The notes below the pieces were generated by a model that had not been told where the DNA came from, ran no database searches, and worked only from the letters and a program-made list of their open reading frames with translations. Position numbers and translations under genes: made by a program. From Flavobacteriaceae bacterium Ap0902 (lineage in GTDB: Bacteria; Bacteroidota; Bacteroidia; Flavobacteriales; Weeksellaceae): a DNA stretch of 64,000 nucleotides. The DNA lies in the NCBI GenBank assembly GCA_009835005.1, contig WTFG01000010.1, positions 1 through 64,000 on the forward strand. The letters are read 5' to 3'. The first letter of the stretch is position 1. Each line of letters opens with the position of its first letter. Shown here in pieces: positions 9,401 through 17,441 of the stretch.

Positions 9401-10612
9401 CTATTCTTCTTGAAATTCATAATAATCAAATAAAAAATTATTATATGGGAAACGCACTTCATGAATTTTTTTCACCTCTTCATATAACAACCTCTTGAGT
9501 TCATCTATATTAGTTCCTTTCTGGGCAGATATAAATATGGTTTCATCCTCTGTTCTGGCAACCCACATTTTTTGTAATTCTTCTAAAGAATAATTTTCTT
9601 GCAGTTTCTCCGTCAAATCATCCTCCTCTTTTTCTATATGCTTGAACTGATCTATTTTGTTAAAAGCAATAATGGTCGGCTTATCCAAACTACCAATATC
9701 CTTCAATGTTTCATTAACAGACGCAATATGGTCTTCAAAACTTGGATGAGAAATATCCACCACATGTACAATTAAATCTGCTTCTCTCACCTCATCCAAC
9801 GTTGATTTAAATGATTCTATCAACTGCGTAGGTAACTTGCGTATAAAACCAACTGTATCCGTCAAAAGAAATGGTAAATTCCCAACCACCACTTTCCTAA
9901 CTGTGGTATCTAATGTAGCAAACAACTTATCCTCTGCAAACACATCAGATTTGGACAATACATTCATCAAGGTAGATTTACCAACATTGGTATACCCAAC
10001 TAATGCCACACGCACCAATTGACCACGATTCTTGCGCTGCGTGGCCATTTGCTTGTCTATCTTTTCTAGTTTTTTCTTTAATAAAGTTATCCTATCCCTA
10101 ATGATACGTCTATCCGTCTCAATCTCTGTTTCACCAGGACCACGCATCCCAATACCACCACGCTGACGTTCCAAGTGAGTCCACATTCGGGTTAGTCTAG
10201 GTAACAGATATTCATATTGAGCCAACTCCACCTGCGTTCTAGCATAAGAAGTCTGCGCTCTTTGTGCAAAAATATCAAGAATCAAATTGGTTCTATCTAT
10301 AATCTTTTTATCTGTAAACTTTTCTATGTTTTTAAGTTGAGAGGGTGTTAATTCATCATCAAAGATGATAGTGTCTATATTATTTTTTAGTGCAAACTCT
10401 TTAATTTCTGACAACTTACCACTCCCAACAAAATATTTGGGATCTGGTTTATCTGTTTTTTGTGTGAAGCGCCCTATCGTTTCTGCACCAGCGGTGTAGG
10501 CTAGAAACTCTAGCTCATCCATATATTCCTTGGTTTTCTCTTCTGGTTGTTCTTGCGTGATTAAACCAACTAAAATCACTTTCTCGTATGTTGCTTCTTT
10601 TTTTTCTAGCAT
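9401..10612 (-). CDS. hflX: GTPase HflX
   Basis: Ribosome-associated GTPase of the TRAFAC class. 403 residues. The N-terminal HflX domain has the GSGKLSEIKE and FDDELTPSQ motifs (about 63-93) and the glycine-rich linker RGGIGMRGPGETEIETDRR (151-169). The G domain has P-loop GYTNVGKST at 206-214, DTVGF for G3 and NKID for G4. It is a single gene with convergent atpC to the left and the AT-rich island to the right. Confidence 0.96.
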   Translation of the reverse strand: MLEKKEATYEKVILVGLITQEQPEEKTKEYMDELEFLAYTAGAETIGRFTQKTDKPDPKYFVGSGKLSEIKEFALKNNIDTIIFDDELTPSQLKNIEKFTDKKIIDRTNLILDIFAQRAQTSYARTQVELAQYEYLLPRLTRMWTHLERQRGGIGMRGPGETEIETDRRIIRDRITLLKKKLEKIDKQMATQRKNRGQLVRVALVGYTNVGKSTLMNVLSKSDVFAEDKLFATLDTTVRKVVVGNLPFLLTDTVGFIRKLPTQLIESFKSTLDEVREADLIVHVVDISHPSFEDHIASVNETLKDIGSLDKPTIIAFNKIDQFKHIEKEEDDLTEKLQENYSLEELQKMWVARTEDETIFISAQKGTNIDELKRLLYEEVKKIHEVRFPYNNFLFDYYEFQEE

Positions 10613-10808
10613 AAGGTTCTTTTATTACAAAAACTGTGCAAAATAATATCGTATAATTCTACACCATTAAATTTAAAACTGTGGATAATACTAATATATA
10701 AATTATTATATTCTGATATACTTACAAAATTCACTTTTAATATTATAATAATATCCTTCAAAGTAAAATAATTACTCTTTGGTTTAATGAAAATTTTGTT
10801 TTTTTTAA

Positions 10809-10831
10809 TATATATATATATATATATATAT
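10809..10831. repeat. TA dinucleotide microsatellite
   Basis: About 11-12 tandem TA units following a T-run, in the gap between hflX and the cysteine-rich peptide gene. Such tracts can slip in length and change promoter spacing; no evidence of that is visible in one sequence. Confidence 0.85.
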
Positions 10832-10851
10832 TGGCATTATGTAATTAAAAT

Positions 10852-10863
10852 AATAGCGCTATT
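10852..10863. promoter_or_regulatory. Palindrome, possible operator
   Basis: A perfect 12-bp palindrome AATAGCGCTATT, 75 bp before the cysteine-rich peptide gene and nearly extended by flanking AATAA/TTATT. It is a candidate operator for that gene; no regulator is adjacent. Confidence 0.35.
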
Positions 10864-10938
10864 TATTAAGGTTATTTATATATACAACCTAAATAATTAC
10901 ACATATCGTAAAACCATTATGCGATATTAAATAAACTA

Positions 10939-11127
10939 ATGGGATATTACGAATATGATACTCATGGTAAATACAGCGATATTGAAAAAGTATCAAATGT
11001 AGGCGAGTGTATAGATAGGGATTGGAAAGCTTGTCAAGCAGACACAAGTTGCAGCATGACATGTGCGGCTACAGGTCCTGCATGCCCAGCAGCAATTGCC
11101 ATAGCCTGTCTAGCAACAGAAAGTTAA
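10939..11127 (+). CDS. Cysteine-rich small peptide, unidentified
   Basis: A 62-residue peptide not recognised as a named family. There is no N-terminal signal peptide. The first 22 residues are polar (YYEYDTHGKYSDIEK). The C-terminal 40 residues hold six cysteines (positions 23, 32, 38, 42, 49, 57) in a small-residue and hydrophobic background (CAATGPACPAAIAIACLATES). A polar leader plus a Cys/Ala/Gly-rich core suggests a bacteriocin-like or modified-peptide precursor, but no modification enzyme or exporter is adjacent. A stop codon upstream in frame and the absence of other starts fix the ATG. A one-helix peptide gene follows 5 bp later. Confidence 0.55.
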   Translation: MGYYEYDTHGKYSDIEKVSNVGECIDRDWKACQADTSCSMTCAATGPACPAAIAIACLATES

Positions 11128-11132
11128 AAATT

Positions 11133-11246
11133 ATGAAAAAAAATAATCTACCATCCTATTTATGGATACTTTTAGGTCCGTTTGGAATTATTATTTTCCT
11201 ATTAAAGTTTAATCATAAAACTTTATACAAGAAAAAAATGAAATAA
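11133..11246 (+). CDS. One-helix basic membrane peptide, unidentified
   Basis: A 37-residue peptide starting 5 bp after the cysteine-rich peptide gene. The centre is a single hydrophobic helix (about residues 9-25) containing LWILLGPFGIIIFLL; the C-terminus is strongly basic (HKTLYKKKMK), predicting an inner-membrane helix with a positive tail. Size, topology and position would suit an immunity or accessory peptide for its neighbour, but this is inference. A longer reading frame runs through from 11022 but overlaps the first gene, so the ATG at 11133 is preferred. Confidence 0.5.
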   Translation: MKKNNLPSYLWILLGPFGIIIFLLKFNHKTLYKKKMK

Positions 11247-11273
11247 ATTTTAATCAATATTAAATACTAAACC

Positions 11274-11308
11274 AACAGCCGTTAATTAATCTTAATGGCT
11301 GTTATTTA
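11274..11308 (+). terminator. Terminator after the peptide pair
   Basis: The hairpin AACAGCCGTTAA / TTAATGGCTGTT (one G-T pair), followed by an AT-rich stretch, lies 28 bp after the membrane-peptide stop codon. Confidence 0.6.
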
Positions 11309-11383
11309 ATAAAAAGAATAATGATGATGTATGGAATAGATGAAGGTGTCGACACACAAGACTAAGACGTTAATTATTAACAT

Positions 11384-11425
11384 AAAAAAATCAGCCTAAG
11401 AACTTCTTAGGCTGATTTTCTATTT
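11384..11425. terminator. Strong terminator at the 3' end of pckA
   Basis: A perfect 12-bp stem, AATCAGCCTAAG (11389-11400) with CTTAGGCTGATT (11406-11417), flanked by an A-run and a T-rich run. It serves pckA and possibly the rightward peptide pair. Confidence 0.8.
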
Positions 11426-11455
11426 TAATCTAATAGATTATTTCTTGATATTACA

Positions 11456-13066
11456 TTAGATCTGAGGCCCAGCAGCAACTAAACTCTTACCTTCTTCATT
11501 ATCTGTATATTTCTCAAAGTTTTTGATAAACTTATTGGCCAAATCTTTTGCTCTATCTTCCCAAACAGAGGCATCTTCATACGTATCTCTAGGATCTAAA
11601 AGATTGCTATCTACATTAGGTAAAGAAGTTGGAACCTCTAAATTAAAGATAGGAATCGTTTTAGTTTCTGAATCCTCTATAGAACCATCTAAAATTGCAT
11701 CTATAATCGCTCTCGTGGCTTTCAAAGAGATACGCTTTCCAGTACCATTCCATCCCGTGTTCACTAAATATGCAGTAGCACCATTCGCTTCCATTTTCTT
11801 CACTAACTCCTCACCATATTTAGTTGGGTGCAGAGAAAGAAAAGCTTCTCCAAAACATGCAGAGAAAGTAGGCGTTGGCGTATCAACTCCACGCTCTGTA
11901 CCCGCTAATTTAGCAGTAAATCCAGACAAGAAATGATATTTAGTTTGTTCTGGCGTCAATTTAGAAACCGGAGGCATCACACCAAAAGCATCTGCAGTTA
12001 AGAATATAACTTTCTTAGCAGGACCCGCTTTAGAAACAGGTTTTACGATATTATCTATATGATAGATTGGATATGAAACACGTGTGTTTTGCGTAGCAGA
12101 AGTATCAGAGAAATCAACTTTCCCATCTTCATCTACTGCCACATTTTCTAATAAAGCATCACGCTTGATAGCCCCGTAAATTTCTGGTTCTTTTTTTGGA
12201 TCTAAATCAATGGTTTTTGCATAGCATCCACCTTCAAAGTTAAAGACACCATCATCATCCCAGCCATGCTCATCATCACCGATTAAAGCACGTTTTGGAT
12301 CTGTTGATAAAGTAGTTTTACCTGTACCTGATAAACCAAAGAAAATAGCAGTATCACCATCTTTGCCTACGTTGGCAGAACAGTGCATCGCAGCAATCCC
12401 TCTAAGTGGTAAATAATAGTTCATCATAGCAAACATACCTTTTTTCATCTCACCACCATACCAAGTACCGCCAATTACTTGCATTTTTTCAGTCAGATTA
12501 AATACAGTATAAACCTCTGAGTTCATTCCGTACTTCTCATAATCTTTGTTTGTAGTTTTAGATGCATTTAAAACTACAAAATCAGGCTCACCAAAATTGG
12601 CTAATTCTTCTTTTGTTGGTCTTATAAACATATTGGTAACAAAATGTGCCTGCCAAGCAACTTCCATAACAAAACGAACTTTAAGTCTTGTATCTTCATT
12701 AGCACCACAATAGCCGTCCACTACATACAGTTTCTTGCCAGAAAGCTCATCTGCAGAGATTTCTTTTAAATGATCCCATGCTTCCTTACTTAATGGTTTG
12801 TTATCATTAGGAGCTTGAGGCGAAGTCCACCAGATGGTATCTCTCGTTATATCATCTTCTACGATATATTTATCCTTAGGAGAACGACCAGTGAACTTAC
12901 CTGTCATCACATTGACTGCGCCCAATTCTGTAAGCTGTGCTTTTTCAAAACCTTCTGAATCAACACGCATTTCCTCCTCAAATAATTTTTCGTAAGAAGG
13001 ATTATGTATGACTTCTTTTACATCTTGAATACCATAAGACTCTAATGCTTTCTTAATGTTTTCCAT
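11456..13066 (-). CDS. pckA: Phosphoenolpyruvate carboxykinase (ATP)
   Basis: Interconverts oxaloacetate + ATP and phosphoenolpyruvate + CO2, in gluconeogenesis. The 536-residue length is typical of the ATP-dependent enzyme. Visible motifs: TGRSPKDKY (59-67), the kinase-1a P-loop GLSGTGKT at 244-251, the metal-binding [22 protein letters not shown], and the C-terminal [13 protein letters not shown] adenine-binding segment. Single gene ending in a strong hairpin terminator. Confidence 0.97.
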   Translation of the reverse strand: MENIKKALESYGIQDVKEVIHNPSYEKLFEEEMRVDSEGFEKAQLTELGAVNVMTGKFTGRSPKDKYIVEDDITRDTIWWTSPQAPNDNKPLSKEAWDHLKEISADELSGKKLYVVDGYCGANEDTRLKVRFVMEVAWQAHFVTNMFIRPTKEELANFGEPDFVVLNASKTTNKDYEKYGMNSEVYTVFNLTEKMQVIGGTWYGGEMKKGMFAMMNYYLPLRGIAAMHCSANVGKDGDTAIFFGLSGTGKTTLSTDPKRALIGDDEHGWDDDGVFNFEGGCYAKTIDLDPKKEPEIYGAIKRDALLENVAVDEDGKVDFSDTSATQNTRVSYPIYHIDNIVKPVSKAGPAKKVIFLTADAFGVMPPVSKLTPEQTKYHFLSGFTAKLAGTERGVDTPTPTFSACFGEAFLSLHPTKYGEELVKKMEANGATAYLVNTGWNGTGKRISLKATRAIIDAILDGSIEDSETKTIPIFNLEVPTSLPNVDSNLLDPRDTYEDASVWEDRAKDLANKFIKNFEKYTDNEEGKSLVAAGPQI

Positions 13067-13212
13067 TTAAAGTTGTTTTAGTTCTGTAAAAATATAAAGT
13101 ATTGAATTAATAAAAAAGTGATTTTAGACATTGTTTTAATTAATTTTGTACATATATAATCCTATATTTAAGTATTTTAGAGGAAAATACTATTCTTGCA
13201 TTTTAAATAAAA

Positions 13213-13242
13213 TTGACTTATCAATAAAGTTTCTTATTTTTG
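13213..13242 (+). promoter_or_regulatory. Promoter of the acpP-fabF-rnc-pyk block
   Basis: TTGAC at 13213-13217 and TATTTTTG at 13235-13242 fit the Bacteroidota consensus (-33 TTG about 19 bp before TAnnTTTG). The acpP ATG follows 25 bp later. It is the clearest promoter in the window. Confidence 0.65.
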
Positions 13243-13267
13243 CGCTGTTAAATAAAAAAGTAAAATT

Positions 13268-13504
13268 ATGTCTGACATTACATCAAGAGTAAAAGCAATT
13301 ATCGTAGATAAGTTAGGAGTAGAAGAAAATGAGGTTACTCAACAAGCAAGTTTCACAAATGACTTGGGAGCTGATTCCTTAGATACTGTAGAACTTATCA
13401 TGGAATTCGAGAAAGAATTTGATATTCAAATTCCAGACGACCAAGCAGAAAAAATTTCTACTGTAGGTCAAGCAATTCAGTATATTGAAGAAGTAAATAA
13501 ATAA
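13268..13504 (+). CDS. acpP: Acyl carrier protein
   Basis: A 78-residue acidic four-helix carrier for fatty-acid synthesis. The phosphopantetheine attachment serine is Ser37 in the GADSLDT motif. The sequence ends in a typical QAIQYIEE helix. It is the first gene of a block with fabF (12 bp downstream), rnc, a small unknown gene and pyk. A strong TAnnTTTG promoter precedes it. Confidence 0.97.
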   Translation: MSDITSRVKAIIVDKLGVEENEVTQQASFTNDLGADSLDTVELIMEFEKEFDIQIPDDQAEKISTVGQAIQYIEEVNK

Positions 13505-13516
13505 AATTTATTTTAA

Positions 13517-14761
13517 ATGGAGCTTAAAAGAGTTGTAATTACTGGTATAGGTGCCCTTACACCAATTGGAAATACGTATCCTGAGTATTGGGAGGCATTG
13601 CTAAATGGTGTAAGTGGTGCAGCTCCTATTACGCTTTTTGATGCTTCTAAATTCAAGACTCAATTTGCTTGCGAATTAAAAAACTTTGATCCACTAGACC
13701 ATTTTGACCGCAAAGAGGCAAGAAAAATGGATCGCGTAGCACAAATTGGTGTTGTTGCGGCTAGAGAAGCCATAACAAACAGCCAAATTTTGGATTCCAA
13801 CTTTGACAAACATAGAATCGGTGTTATTTGGGGCTCAGGGATTGGAGGATTAACCACTTTTGAAAGTGAAGTAACTACATTCGTAAACGGGAATGGTACG
13901 CCCAGATTCAACCCTTTCTTTATTCCTAAAATGATTGCAGACATTACCCCTGGCTTAATTTCTATGGAATATGGCTTTATGGGACCAAACTACACTACCG
14001 TATCTGCCTGTGCATCATCTTCTAATGCACTCATTGATGCATTTAACCTCATTAGATTAGGAAAAGCAGATGCTATTTTAAGTGGTGGATCAGAGGCCGC
14101 TATTACTGCTTCTGGTGTGGGAGGTTTTAATGCGCTTCACGCCATGTCTACTAGAAATGAAGACCCTAAAACGGCGTCACGCCCTTTTGATAAAGGAAGA
14201 GATGGATTTGTTCTAGGAGAGGGTTCTGGAGCGATTGTTTTGGAGGAATTAGATCATGCTATCCAAAGAGGAGCTACTATATATGCAGAATTAGTAGGTG
14301 GAGGTTTATCAGCGGATGCTTATCACATGACAGCCCCTCATCCAGATGGCGTAGGAGTTTATAAAGTAATGAAAAACGCTTTGAACGATGCCCATATTCA
14401 ACCTCAAGAGGTAAATCATATCAACATGCACGCAACTTCCACACCTCTTGGCGACATTGCAGAGCCAAAAGGAATTTTGGAATTATTTGGTGAACATGCA
14501 AAAAATATTCAATTAAATGGTACTAAGTCTATGACTGGCCATTTATTAGGAGCTGCTGGAGCCATAGAGGCTATTGCCACTGTAGGAGCTATTTATAAGC
14601 AAATAGTGCCCCCTACTATCAATCATTTTACAGATGACCCCGCTGTTCCAGAGTTGGATTTCACTTTTGGTAAACCGCAAGAGAAAGCCATTACCTATGC
14701 CATGAGTAATACTTTTGGCTTTGGTGGACATAATGCTTGCGTCTTGTTTAAAAAATATTAA
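13517..14761 (+). CDS. fabF: Beta-ketoacyl-ACP synthase II
   Basis: Condenses malonyl-ACP with acyl-ACP in fatty-acid elongation. 414 residues, thiolase fold. The catalytic triad is visible: Cys165 in VSACASSSN, His305 in MHATSTPLGD and His342 in MTGHLLGAAGA. GFGGHN closes the C-terminus. Directly after acpP, matching the acpP-fabF-rnc order common in bacteria. Confidence 0.97.
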   Translation: MELKRVVITGIGALTPIGNTYPEYWEALLNGVSGAAPITLFDASKFKTQFACELKNFDPLDHFDRKEARKMDRVAQIGVVAAREAITNSQILDSNFDKHRIGVIWGSGIGGLTTFESEVTTFVNGNGTPRFNPFFIPKMIADITPGLISMEYGFMGPNYTTVSACASSSNALIDAFNLIRLGKADAILSGGSEAAITASGVGGFNALHAMSTRNEDPKTASRPFDKGRDGFVLGEGSGAIVLEELDHAIQRGATIYAELVGGGLSADAYHMTAPHPDGVGVYKVMKNALNDAHIQPQEVNHINMHATSTPLGDIAEPKGILELFGEHAKNIQLNGTKSMTGHLLGAAGAIEAIATVGAIYKQIVPPTINHFTDDPAVPELDFTFGKPQEKAITYAMSNTFGFGGHNACVLFKKY

Positions 14762-14768
14762 ATGAGCA

Positions 14769-15506
14769 ATGCTGAAACGATTTCTGAAACTCTTCAAAAA
14801 TAACCAACAGAATTCGTCTAGCCCACTTCCAGAACAATTACTACAGATTTTACAATTTAAACCTAATAATCCAGCGCTTTTTCAGCAGGTATTTATACCT
14901 AGAAGTGCTCAAGTTAAGACCCCTCAAGGTGTCTCTATTAATTATGAAAGATTAGAGTTTCTTGGAGATGCTATTTTAGGAGCAGTTATTTCTAAATACC
15001 TCTATGATAAAGCCCCAGAACAAAGAGAAGGGTATCTCACGCAAATGCGTTCTAAAATTGTTAGCCGAATTCATCTCAATGAAATTGGAAGAGAATTAAA
15101 ACTCTTGGACTATGTAGACAAAGAAGTTAAAAACCATTACTCTTTGAGTCAAGACATAGAAGGGGACATGTTTGAAGCACTGATTGGAGCCATATACAAA
15201 GACAAAGGATTTTATTTCACAGTAGATTTTATCCAAAGGATTGTCATAGATAAATACGTGGATATAGCAAAGATGGAGAAGAGAATCTCTAGCTACAAGA
15301 GTTATATGTTTGAGTGGGCACAAAAGAAGAAAATTAATATTAATTTTAATACAGTAGAAGAAAATAATGCAGATGATGCAACAATTTTTGTTTCTACCAT
15401 TTCGTTAGATGGAGAAATCAGCAGCAAAGGAAGAGGAACTTCTAAGAAAAAAGCTGAGGAAACAGCTGCTAAAAGATTATATTATGCCTATAAAAATAAG
15501 ATGTGA
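14769..15506 (+). CDS. rnc: Ribonuclease III
   Basis: Double-strand-specific endoribonuclease for rRNA and mRNA processing. 245 residues. The RNase III signature ERLEFLGDAI is at 60-69, with a second acidic cluster GDMFEALIGAIYKDKG near 130. The C-terminal double-stranded RNA-binding domain (about 175-245) ends with SKKKAEETAAKRLYY. It starts 7 bp after fabF and overlaps the next gene at the stop codon, so the block is translationally coupled. Confidence 0.95.
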   Translation: MLKRFLKLFKNNQQNSSSPLPEQLLQILQFKPNNPALFQQVFIPRSAQVKTPQGVSINYERLEFLGDAILGAVISKYLYDKAPEQREGYLTQMRSKIVSRIHLNEIGRELKLLDYVDKEVKNHYSLSQDIEGDMFEALIGAIYKDKGFYFTVDFIQRIVIDKYVDIAKMEKRISSYKSYMFEWAQKKKININFNTVEENNADDATIFVSTISLDGEISSKGRGTSKKKAEETAAKRLYYAYKNKM

Positions 15507-15970
15507 TGTTAGAACTTGATGATGAGGTGCAAGATGAATTTCATCTGTTTGGAGTTCAAACGGCCATTACCGATGAAACTAAATTCATTTTTTTACTAAA
15601 CAATGCTTTTCATTGGAAACTTCAGCGCATTCCAGATTTGGATGTAACCTTTAAAGATGAAACTTTTTGCTATTCTACCTATTTGTACGAAGATCCTCAT
15701 AATTTAGAGGATTATGTGTATGTTATAAAAAACCAATCCCATGATAAACGCATGGATAAGGTAGAGAATTCCTTGTTTCAAGACGTGGCCTTGAATAAAT
15801 CTCGCCCCTTGTTAAATAAATATAAAACATTTAGGTATTTAATAAAATTACCAATAGAAACAGATAGCCTTCCAATAAAACATTTAACTTTGCCAAGCGT
15901 TGATTTTATATATAATATTCAACCCATAGAGATAACTAGCAATAAAGAAAAAAAATATTTCTTAATATGA
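15506..15970 (+). CDS. IPExxxVDY-like small protein
   Basis: A 154-residue protein between rnc and pyk, the place where Bacteroidota carry the IPExxxVDY family (function unknown). The C-terminus has LPSVDFIYNIQ, which would be a degenerate form of that family's name motif, so the assignment rests mostly on position. Start chosen: ATG at 15506, overlapping the rnc stop (TGATG); a GTG at 15503 is the alternative. The last codons overlap the pyk start as ATGA. It has no signal peptide or membrane helix. Confidence 0.75.
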   Translation: MLELDDEVQDEFHLFGVQTAITDETKFIFLLNNAFHWKLQRIPDLDVTFKDETFCYSTYLYEDPHNLEDYVYVIKNQSHDKRMDKVENSLFQDVALNKSRPLLNKYKTFRYLIKLPIETDSLPIKHLTLPSVDFIYNIQPIEITSNKEKKYFLI

Positions 15971-17406
15971 TTAATAGAAAGATTTTCCCAAAGAAAACAA
16001 AGATAGTTGCAACCCTAGGTCCTTCTACCAATGATATAGAAATTATTCGTGCCATGGCACTTAGCGGTGTCAACGTTTTTAGAGTTAATTTCTCCCATGC
16101 AGAATATGAAGATGTCAAAGAAAAGATTCGCTGGATTAGACAAGTGAATGAGGAGGAAGAAATCTCTGTAGGGATTTTAGCTGATCTGCAAGGTCCAAAA
16201 TTAAGAATTGGTATGGTAGAAGAAGACTCTTTCCTTAAAGAAGGTGAAACTTTGGCTTTTACCAATGAGGAGATCACTGGCAATAGCCAACAAGTATATA
16301 TGACTTATGAACGATTTGCCAAAGACGTTGAAGTAGGAGAAAAAATTCTAATTGATGATGGAAAGTTAATCCTAGAAGTTCTATCTACGGATAAAGAAAA
16401 AATGGTTAAAGCTAAAGTAATCCAAGGAGGACCATTGAATTCTAAAAAAGGAGTTAATCTACCCAATACAAGAGTCTCTCTACCTGCACTTACAGAAAAG
16501 GATATTGAGGATGCTATTTTTGCTATAGACCAAGAAGTAGATTGGTTTGCTTTAAGTTTTGTGCGTCATGCGCAAGATGTGATAGATTTAAAGAACTTGA
16601 TTAAAAAACATTCCTATTGCAAAATCCCGATTGTTGCTAAAATAGAAAAACCAGAAGCATTAGAGAATATAGATGAGATTATAGTGGAATGCGATGGATT
16701 GATGGTGGCAAGAGGAGATCTTGGCGTGGAAATACCTATGGAAAAAGTGCCAGTAGCTCAGAAAATGCTGGTAGACAAAGCTAAATTTAACCGTAAGCCT
16801 ATCATTATTGCCACCCAGATGATGGAAAGCATGATGCACAGTTTGACGCCTTCTCGTGCAGAAGTCAATGATGTAGCTAATTCTGTTATGGATGGAGCCG
16901 ATGCAGTAATGTTAAGTGGAGAGACTTCTGTAGGAGAGCATCCTGTAGAGGTGATTAAAGCAATGGCTAATATCGTAAAAACGATTGAGGATGATAGACA
17001 TATCACAGTGCCTGCACATCCACCAATTGATCCAACTTCTAAAAGGCACGTTACGAATGTTATATGTTTTAATGCTGCAAAAATGGCAGAACATACATTA
17101 ACTAGTGCCATCGTAACTTTGACTTATTCTGGATACACAGCCTTTCAAATTTCATCTCACAGACCCAAAGCATCTGTATTTGTATTTACGCCGAACAAGA
17201 GAATTTTAACGATGTTAAATTTACTTTGGGGTGTAGAAGCATTCTATTATGAGAGCACAAAATCAACGGATGAAACCGTGATAGAGGTTAATATGTATTT
17301 ATTAGAAAGAGGTCTGATTCATAATGGTGATTATGTCATTAACCTAAACGCCATGCCTGTATCAGAAAAAGGGAAAACCAATACTTTGAGGTTTACAACC
17401 GTTTAA
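15967..17406 (+). CDS. pyk: Pyruvate kinase
   Basis: Glycolytic enzyme making pyruvate and ATP from phosphoenolpyruvate and ADP. 479 residues. Conserved segments are TKIVATLGPSTND, VNFSHAEYED, the active-site IEKPEALENIDEIIVECDGLMVARGDLGVEIP (with the catalytic lysine), and the QMMESM...PTRAEV region, here PSRAEVNDVANSVMDGADAVMLSGETSVGEHP. Translationally coupled by ATGA overlap to the gene before it. Confidence 0.97.
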   Translation: MINRKIFPKKTKIVATLGPSTNDIEIIRAMALSGVNVFRVNFSHAEYEDVKEKIRWIRQVNEEEEISVGILADLQGPKLRIGMVEEDSFLKEGETLAFTNEEITGNSQQVYMTYERFAKDVEVGEKILIDDGKLILEVLSTDKEKMVKAKVIQGGPLNSKKGVNLPNTRVSLPALTEKDIEDAIFAIDQEVDWFALSFVRHAQDVIDLKNLIKKHSYCKIPIVAKIEKPEALENIDEIIVECDGLMVARGDLGVEIPMEKVPVAQKMLVDKAKFNRKPIIIATQMMESMMHSLTPSRAEVNDVANSVMDGADAVMLSGETSVGEHPVEVIKAMANIVKTIEDDRHITVPAHPPIDPTSKRHVTNVICFNAAKMAEHTLTSAIVTLTYSGYTAFQISSHRPKASVFVFTPNKRILTMLNLLWGVEAFYYESTKSTDETVIEVNMYLLERGLIHNGDYVINLNAMPVSEKGKTNTLRFTTV

Positions 17407-17441
17407 TAAAAATATAATCCTGTTTGAAATTTGATTTTATA

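Larger units (their letters stand above)
10613..10938. other. AT-rich non-coding island with TA microsatellite
   Basis: 326 bp without a gene, much richer in A/T than its surroundings. It contains a TA-dinucleotide run at about 10809-10831 after a T-run, a 12-bp palindrome AATAGCGCTATT at 10852-10863, and a 6-bp inverted repeat ATATCG...CGATAT (10903-10908 and 10922-10927) just before the peptide gene. It probably holds the hflX promoter and control region for the peptide gene, but no clear TAnnTTTG was identified. Confidence 0.6.

Noticed and set aside
11022-11246. A 74-codon frame overlapping the cysteine-rich peptide gene
   Set aside because: It overlaps the first peptide gene in another frame; the in-frame ATG at 11133 gives a simple one-helix peptide and fits the operon spacing.
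17424-17441. TTG start of the receptor gene at 17424
   Set aside because: The ATG at 17442 gives a clean signal peptide; the six extra residues would spoil it.
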